A stretch of DNA of 64,000 nucleotides. Origin: Plantago major. Taxonomy: Eukaryota; Streptophyta; Magnoliopsida; Lamiales; Plantaginaceae. The notes under the pieces were generated by a model. That model saw only the letters and a program-made list of their open reading frames with translations, ran no database searches and had not been told where the DNA came from. The translations under genes and the position numbers were made by a program. The stretch spans positions 56,392,932 through 56,456,931 of the forward strand of contig CM048844.1 in NCBI GenBank assembly GCA_026545765.1, given 5' to 3'. Of the stretch, positions 58,069 through 64,000 are shown piece by piece (the first letter of the stretch is position 1; each line of letters opens with the position of its first letter).

Positions 58069-59558
58069 TGTTGGTCCAGATAACGGCAAAGGGAAAAGAC
58101 TGGGGGGGGGGGGATGAATAGTCTTTTACAAATTTTGTCGATAAACAAAATTTCTCAGATATCTGATACTTAATTTCAGAGAGCGGAAGACTTTTCTGTG
58201 ATAACTGCACGTGCTCATCAAGATATGTGTAAACCAAGTAATAAATTGCAGAAAGTAAATAACACTGATCTTTATAGTGGTATCTGAAGGCGGCGTAATC
58301 CTTCAACTAATCCACTTCGGCCTTTCTCAGACATAGAACCCACTAAGACAGATAATTGAGTTCACCTTACAAATATGTTCTCTCGATTCCTATATACACT
58401 AGGTTCCCAACCAAGTGTTCCCCCTGAGTTATTCCCCGGCTTTCTCAGCCAAGTACTTCCTATACTCAGAAACCTTTGAGCTATTCCTTAGTTTCCCAAA
58501 CTAAGTACTTCCTATGCTCAGTAACCTTGGAGTTATTCCTTTGTTTCCCAGACTAAGTACTTCCTGTACTCCACGCCATTTAAGGTGTTGGTTAAGGTAG
58601 TTTGTCAGGTTTGTTATATTAATAACTTCTACAGTTATGTAATACTACCTTCTTGAACAAAAGTCACTTAACACACTTCACAATGTGTGGTGATATGTTC
58701 TTTAGTGACCCAAGTCTATGATAAATGTTCTAGAGAATGAATCTGAGATACTTGATCCTTTGATTCAACTCCTTCACAGATAGCAATGCTTGTTAAGAAT
58801 CAGGACACTTAGAACTTTCGTGCTACTTAGAACTCAAGAGCATAGTCGCAACTGTAAGCTGAAGAATAAGTAGGTTGAAGACTTGTATGCTTGAGAGAAA
58901 GATACCACTAGTTGTATTATCAGAGAAGCTTGGTATTTTCAGTTAGTTCAGTGTGTAAGTTCAAGGTGTATCTTTCAAGCATTCTAAGTGGTGATATTTA
59001 TAGTTGAAGATCATGCCGTTTGAATAGTATCCGTTAGCCTTAATGAAATTCTAACTATTGATATCTGTAAATAGTACTGCAGTAGAAGTTGTCTCTTTTC
59101 AGAGATTTCCTCTTTTGTTCAGATGTCTCTGTTGAAACATTGTTTCGCAGAAACATAGTTTTATCCAGGGTATCTGAGTGTAGATATCTATGGGCACTTT
59201 TCCTCGTTCAGAAACCTTGCATTCTCAGATATCTTTTGCAAAACTTGTGTATTGAGAAACACTTGTTTATCAAAGATATCTGGACATAGGTATCTGATAA
59301 CCGTTGTCTTCAACAATCTTGTGCAGTCTTCAAAAAGAAATGTTGAACTCTCCTGCTGGATGCCTTCTTCTTGGTCTTCTTTAAAGATATAAAAATTACA
59401 TTCAGAAACCTAACATCCTATACAAGATTTCCTAGAGTAACATACTTAGTGATTTTCCTTTTTTACAGTGTTCAACTAAACCAAGAGTACTAACCACCTT
59501 TTTGTGCTAAGATGAGTCATTAGGTTGCTGATCAAAATCTAAACAGATATTCCTAACA
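58069..59558 (-). repeat. 5' LTR of copia copy 2 (1490 bp), with internal deletion
   Basis: Same termini as its partner but shorter. About 115 bp are missing at about 59130 (after 'agatgtctctg'), upstream of the TATA box at 58993-59003, and about 13 bp near 58160. The leader hairpin is intact at 58487-58505; the second copy is imperfect. Divergence from the 3' LTR is several percent by eye. Confidence 0.93.
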
Positions 59559-60719
59559 CAACACGACTAACGGTGGTAAATAGTACCACAGATCCACTCC
59601 GAGACTTTTTTTTATTTTTTTTATTTTTGAGAGAACGAAAAGCCCGAACACAGTCTTTATCAATACAAGTAGGGCACATAAACCTCCTCTCCAAACCTGG
59701 ACTTGGAACGAGTTTGGCATAAGAAAATAACAATATGAAACATGTCGTTCGTCATACTTAGCTTACACAGAGTACACATGAGAATGATGAGGCGCAAACA
59801 AGGGAGTTTGCACTTCCCGAATTAAATCACACTGGCGCCGGTACAAAAATTTTTCATCGGCTAAGGTCTACTGACAGGCTTTTTGGACTACAGAATTAGA
59901 ACAAACTTTCTATTTACAGCAGAAACGAACTTAGCTAACTTAAACATGCAAACTGCTAATAGTCAAGGATCAATCAAAAGCAAAGCATTAAACAGGTTTA
60001 GTACATGCAATAGACGCTCGACTTGGGAGACAGACTTAGACTCAACGGACTAAATAAGAAATACAAGATAAAGTACGAAATACTGAGAAATAAACACATT
60101 CAAAAACATGCAAGTAAGAGGCCTAAGGCAGATCAAAACTCGAAACACCCCTCCCCAAACCTGAACTCGTGCTCGCCCTCGAGCAAACGAGTGCAAAGAG
60201 AAAAAGTAGAGAGTTGACAAGATAGAGGATTCCTTGATTGAAGGTTTCCAAGATGCGGAGAAGGTTGAGGAGATGACCTGAGACTCAAGAAGAACGTTAG
60301 AAAACAAAAAACCGAGCTAGCAGGCGAAAAGGGTTTTTTTTTTCTTTTTTGATGACAAAAGAACTGGCGTTGCAGTTTCCCAACTAGCGGACGCCAGTTA
60401 GTTTCTGTTAGGCGACTGGCATCGCTAGTTTGCTAACTGGCGTCGCCGGTCAGCTAACTAAGCTAACTGGCGTCGCCAGTTCCCAACTGGCATACGCCAG
60501 TTAGTTTCTCTTAGCCAACTGGTGTTCGCCAGTTGGTAAACTGGCATCGCTTGTTTACTGGTGCCGATGGTTTGCCCACTTTTGACCTTCTAGCTTAATT
60601 AGAACTATGCTAACTTACCTGGCCACTTACCGGCCAATACTTATTCCAGCACGACCCGTCGTCCCGATTCAAGTAGAAGTTCTCAATCTCTCCAGCAGAG
60701 TCAGCAACTTCCACATATG
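59559..60719 (-). other. 3' region of element B, right of copia copy 2
   Basis: No gene. 59559-60180 matches the element A region 13430-14000 in reverse complement. The minus strand has 'caggtttggggagggg' near 60150. 60355-60570 is a dense cluster of CTGGCG/CGCCAG motifs with many near-palindromes such as CTGGCGTCGCCAG. Confidence 0.7.
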
Positions 60720-61009
60720 GTTTGACTCACAACCCGTTAACCTTTAATGTATCTCGAGTTCCCAAGTCCTGGAGTTCAACGGCTCCATGAGGAGCCACCG
60801 AGAATATCTTGAAGGGTCCATCCCAGCGGGTTCAAAGTTTACTGGAAAGAATTTCAAATGTGAATTGAATAACAAAGCTTCCTTACCAGGTATCAGTTCC
60901 TTCCGGACAATATTGTGGTCATGGTACTTCTTGGTCCTGCTCAATGTTGAGCTCTGAAATTTCCCAATGTGCCTTGTGCTGCAATTCCACGAGCAGATGG
61001 CAAGCTGTC
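60720..61009 (-). pseudogene. C-terminal end of Athila-like pol (element B)
   Basis: Minus-strand frames show TKKYHDHNIVRKELIPGKEA, then LLFNSHLKFFP, and in shifted frames a W-D-GPF type motif and an 'HGAVEL' motif. This is the usual integrase C-terminus of Athila-like elements (60744-60944 is the longest piece). At 61009 it is cut by copia copy 3, so the rest of pol lies beyond the window on the right. Confidence 0.72.
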
Positions 61010-62608
61010 TGTTGGTCCAGATAACGGCAAAGTAAAAGACTAGAGGGGGGGGGGTGAATAGTCTTTTTTAAACTTTTGTCGATAAACACAATTTCTCAGA
61101 TATCTGTGAAGATATCTGATACTTATTTTTAGAGAGCGGAAGACTTTTTGTGATAAGTGCACGTGCTCAATAAGATTTGTGTAAATACATAGCAAGGTAA
61201 ATAAAGCAAGTAATAAATTGCATAAAGTAAATAACACAAGTCTTTATAGTGGTATCTGAAGGTGGCTTAATACTTCAACTAATCGACTTTGGCCTTTCTC
61301 AGACCTAGAATCCACTAAGACAGATAATTGAGGTAACCTTACAAGTATCTTCTCTCGATTCCTAAATACACTAGGTTCCCAACCAAGTGTTCCCCCTGAG
61401 TTATTCCCCGGCTTTCTCAGCCAAGTACTTCCTGTACTCAGAAACCTTTTGAGCTATTCCTTAGTTTCCCAAACTAAGTACTTCCTATGCTCAGTAACCT
61501 TGGAGTTATTCCTTAGTTTCCCAAACTAAGTACTTCCTGTATTCCACGCATATTAAGGTGTTGGTTAAGGTAGTTTGTCAGGTGAGCTTCTTTAATAACT
61601 TGTTCAGTTATGCAGATAGCTCTATGAATCAAGTATACATAATACACTTTTCAATGTATGGTATCTTGTTCTTTACTGACCCAAGTCTATGATAAGTGTT
61701 CCAGAGAATGAATCTATGATATGAAATCTTAATTCAACTCCTTCACAAATAACAATGCTTGTTAAGGATCAGGACACTTAGAACTTTTGTGCTACTTAGA
61801 ATCAAGAGCTTTGGTCGCAACAGAAAGCTTGAAGGTAATTAGTATGCTTGAGAGAGCTTTTGTGAGTATTCAGTGTTCTTGGTGTAAGTTCTGTGTGTAT
61901 TCTCAAGCATTCTAAATGTTGATATTTATAGATGAATTTGAGTACCGTTTGAATAGTATCCGTTAGGCTTAAATCAAATTCAAACTATTGATATCTGAGT
62001 ATAATCACAGCACGCTTGTCTTCTTCTTCGAGACTCTGCTTTTGTTCGACATTTCATCGCGCATTTAATGCACTGTACTATACTTTGTCCTGTAGTGCGA
62101 ACGGAACTATGCATGCTTTCTGAAGCTTTGCACGTCCTTTTCTAGAGACTATCATAACTCCAGATATCACTTGTTAAAAATATATTGTTTCCCGGAAACA
62201 TAATCTTTATCCAAGGTATCTGAGTGTAGATATCTGTGGGCACTTTTCCTCGTTCAGAAACCTTTTATTCTCAGGTATCTTTTGCAACACTTGTTTATTG
62301 AAACACTTGTTTCTTCAAGATATCTGGAAATCGGTATCTGATAACCTTTGTCTTCAGCAATCTTGTGCAGTCTTTAAAACTTCATTTTAAAGTTGAACTT
62401 CTCCTGCTGGATGCCTTCTTCTTGGTCTTCTTCAGAAAATAAAAATTAAATTCGGAAACCTAACATCCTATACAAGATTTGCTAGACTATCATACTTAGT
62501 GATTTTCCTCTTTTACAGTGTTCAAGTGAACCAAGAGTACTAACCACCTTTCTGAGCTAAGATAAGTCATTACGTTGTTGATCAAAATCTAAACAAATAT
62601 TCCTAACA
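61010..62608 (-). repeat. 3' LTR of copia copy 3 (1599 bp)
   Basis: TGTTAGG/CCAACA termini. The leader hairpins CTTAGTTTCCCAAACTAAG are perfect at 61460-61478 and 61512-61530. The TATA motif is at 61921-61931. By eye it is closer to the copy 1 LTR than to those of copy 2 (for example 'ggtgagcttctttaataac'). Confidence 0.93.
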
Positions 62609-62623
62609 AATTTCCCCCATTCC
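62609..62623 (-). other. Polypurine tract of copia copy 3
   Basis: The minus strand reads GGAATGGGGGAAATT before the LTR, matching the tract of copy 2 with changes. 62624-62911 is the 3' untranslated part, with no gene. Confidence 0.7.
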
Positions 62624-62911
62624 GATCAGTCAACGATGACTATTTGACCTATTACAAATCTAGATGAGGAAAAAATCCACCACTTAATCAATTCATAAGA
62701 TCTTTCAATTAAGTGCAGAAAGTAAACATCAACCAAATCACAAGGTGTGATCTTTGCTGACAAGTTATCTTTTTATAGATTGATAAAAAGTTTTAGCTCA
62801 TTCAACAAGATATAAAATACAAAGTTTAATTTAGGACAACAGGAGTAACCAAGCTCCAAGTAGACATCCTAATAAACTAGTCTTCAAGTCTTCAATCAGC
62901 AGATCTATGGA

Positions 62912-64000
62912 TCAATCTACAAATTTCCTATCACCAAACCTTTTGATATCATCAGAGTAGTCATAGAGAAGAGTTCTGACAATCATCTCTGTGTCTCTGG
63001 CAAATCGACAGACTTCCTTGTAGGTTTTGGTAGGATTCTTCTTGGCAAAGTGTTTGACCACAGATACTTTCCCCACTTCCAGGCATACTCGATTCTGATA
63101 TCTGATAGCTTGAAGTATTCATATATGATATTCAGATATCTGATGTCACCCTTGTATTGATCTTCAGTCAAGTAGAAGGACTCATAGGGTTCCACAGCAA
63201 GTCTTGCTCTTGTGCCTGTTCCAGTGATGTTGGGAATTCTGTGCACATCATCTGGCTTTCCATAAGGACAATTATCAGAGCGGTCCTTTTTCATGGCTTC
63301 TATTCTCTTGATTACTTCAAAATCCAACCAGGCTTTGATGTGGTTGGTGTTAATCAAGATTGGCTTGTCTTTTCTCCATGCCATGAGCTGTTTATGGATT
63401 GGTTCTGGAAATCTTTCATTTACCAATAAGTGCTTGAGTAGCCATTCTTCTGATTAATTCACTTGTAGAGAGAGGAGTCACTGTTGGTCTTCACATACTC
63501 AATCTTGGCTTCTTCAGGCCTGAGTGGTAGTTGAAGTTTTCTTTGTTCAGCTCTCAGCCTGTTCCTCCTTTGTCTTGAATTTTCCCTTGGGGGATTGCTT
63601 GAAGAACCACCCTGGATTGACTTGGTATTTCCAGAGGGTGTTTTAGCTGCCAAGGCTTTACATCTATGGGCTCAGATAAGCTATGAACCCTTTTTCTTTT
63701 TCTGTGAAGAGGAGCTTCATCTTCATCATTCTCTTCATCATCATCATCAAGATCAATTCTTGTGAAAATTTTGCACCCTTCTTCATTGCCCTGGGATTTG
63801 ATTTGGCCTTCTTCTTCTTCTTCAGAAGACTCTTCAATCCCTTTTACTTGTCTTCTCCTTGGAGCTTTGGTACTCCTTGGAGGTCTTTTTGCCATGGCCC
63901 TTGTTACCATTGATATTTCTTCAGTTGGCTGCGGGGAATTACCTACTATTTGCAAAGAAGCTTGATTTGATGAGGGCTCATTTATTCTAAGTGGTGGCTG
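62912..64000 (-). pseudogene. C-terminal part of the copia extra gene (copy 3)
   Basis: Same product as 44443-46500 in copy 2, without the solo LTR. From the right edge: a PRSTKAPRRRQ basic patch, Glu and Asp runs, the SLSEPI site (empty target of the solo LTR in copy 2), a Pro/Arg-rich linker, then AWRKDKPILINTNHIKAWLD and YLNIIYEYFKLSDIRIEYAW. A 13-bp deletion near 63435 and a one-base loss near 63060 break the frame. It keeps open the position where copy 2 has a one-base deletion (near 63320). Both copies conserve the C-terminal domain, which suggests it was under selection in the ancestor. Confidence 0.78.

Larger units (their letters stand above)
42442..59558 (-). mobile_element. Large SIRE-like copia element, copy 2, complete, 17.1 kb
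   Basis: The LTRs are 58069-59558 (5') and 42442-44056 (3'). The flanks are GAACA (42437-42441) and CAACA (59559-59563), a 5-bp duplication with one change. The uninterrupted target in relatives (13,985-14,010) shows where the two flanks join. On the minus strand the order is LTR, PBS, gag, PR-IN-RT-RNase H, extra gene, PPT, LTR. Without the nested solo LTR it is about 15.9 kb, long for copia because of the extra gene of roughly 6.8 kb. Stops and frameshifts throughout show it is inactive. Confidence 0.93.
61010..64000 (-). mobile_element. Large SIRE-like copia element, copy 3 (3' end only)
   Basis: The 3' LTR is at 61010-62608, a polypurine tract follows, then the C-terminal part of the extra gene, running off the right edge. 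The left flank is CTGTC (61005-61009), one half of a possible duplication. It inserted in the pol end of element B, the same host element that received copy 2. Confidence 0.9.

Noticed and set aside
60023..60217. A basic 64-codon plus-strand frame near 60.1 kb
   Set aside because: The stretch aligns with the non-coding 3' region of element A in reverse; no coding conservation is seen.

Overview
The window is repeat-dense plant nuclear DNA. I found no gene that looks like an ordinary single-copy host gene. Nearly everything belongs to LTR retrotransposons of both superfamilies (Ty1/copia and Ty3/gypsy), nested in one another, plus a LINE tail and a short piece of chloroplast 16S rRNA. The plastid fragment, the tRNA-Met and tRNA-Asp type primer sites, the dual-RNase-H Tat pol and the plant transposon-protein ORF all point to a flowering plant. 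The extra gene of the large copia family reminds me of uncharacterised proteins from Lamiales genomes; that is memory only and weak.

Layout. 1-6759: copia copy 1 (minus strand; pol, intact gag, 5' LTR), inserted in an older copia RNase H fragment (6760-7134). 7135-10866: long gypsy LTR of Tekay/Del type with a PPT, then a partial second LTR. 10867-14215: non-autonomous Athila-like element A (plus). 14216-14928 and 31249-33159: two halves of a deletion-derived SIRE-like copia (minus), split by a 16.3-kb Tat-lineage gypsy element (14929-31248, plus, TSD AATAT). The Tat element carries a spliced antisense gene, two tandem arrays and a nested solo LTR (22631-24619, TSD CAACG). 33160-35775: AT-rich sequence, plastid 16S fragment and LINE 3' end. 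35776-39440: 3' part of Athila-like element C (plus). 39441-42441 and 59559-61009: Athila-like element B (minus), split by the 17.1-kb copia copy 2 (42442-59558, minus), which itself holds a solo LTR (45226-46471, TSD ATAGG). 61010-64000: copia copy 3 (minus), cut by the window end.

The most unusual object is the large copia family (copies 1-3). After gag and pol, copy 2 carries a same-strand extra gene of about 6.8 kb with its own G-box and TATA-type promoter, a nuclear-type basic region, a coiled coil and a C-terminal domain also seen in copy 3. Its middle is a chain of short exons (108, 111, 153, 114 nt), all phase 0, separated by 78-84-bp GT-AG introns and apparently made by tandem duplication of an exon-plus-intron unit. 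Sense introns inside a retrotransposon require the genomic RNA to escape splicing. Gag and protease in this family are separated by an in-frame TAA in both readable copies, followed by a good 3' splice site. Nearly all coding regions are broken by stops or frameshifts; the gag of copy 1 is the longest open frame (723 codons). Reading was by eye, so family assignments and boundaries without a TSD are approximate.
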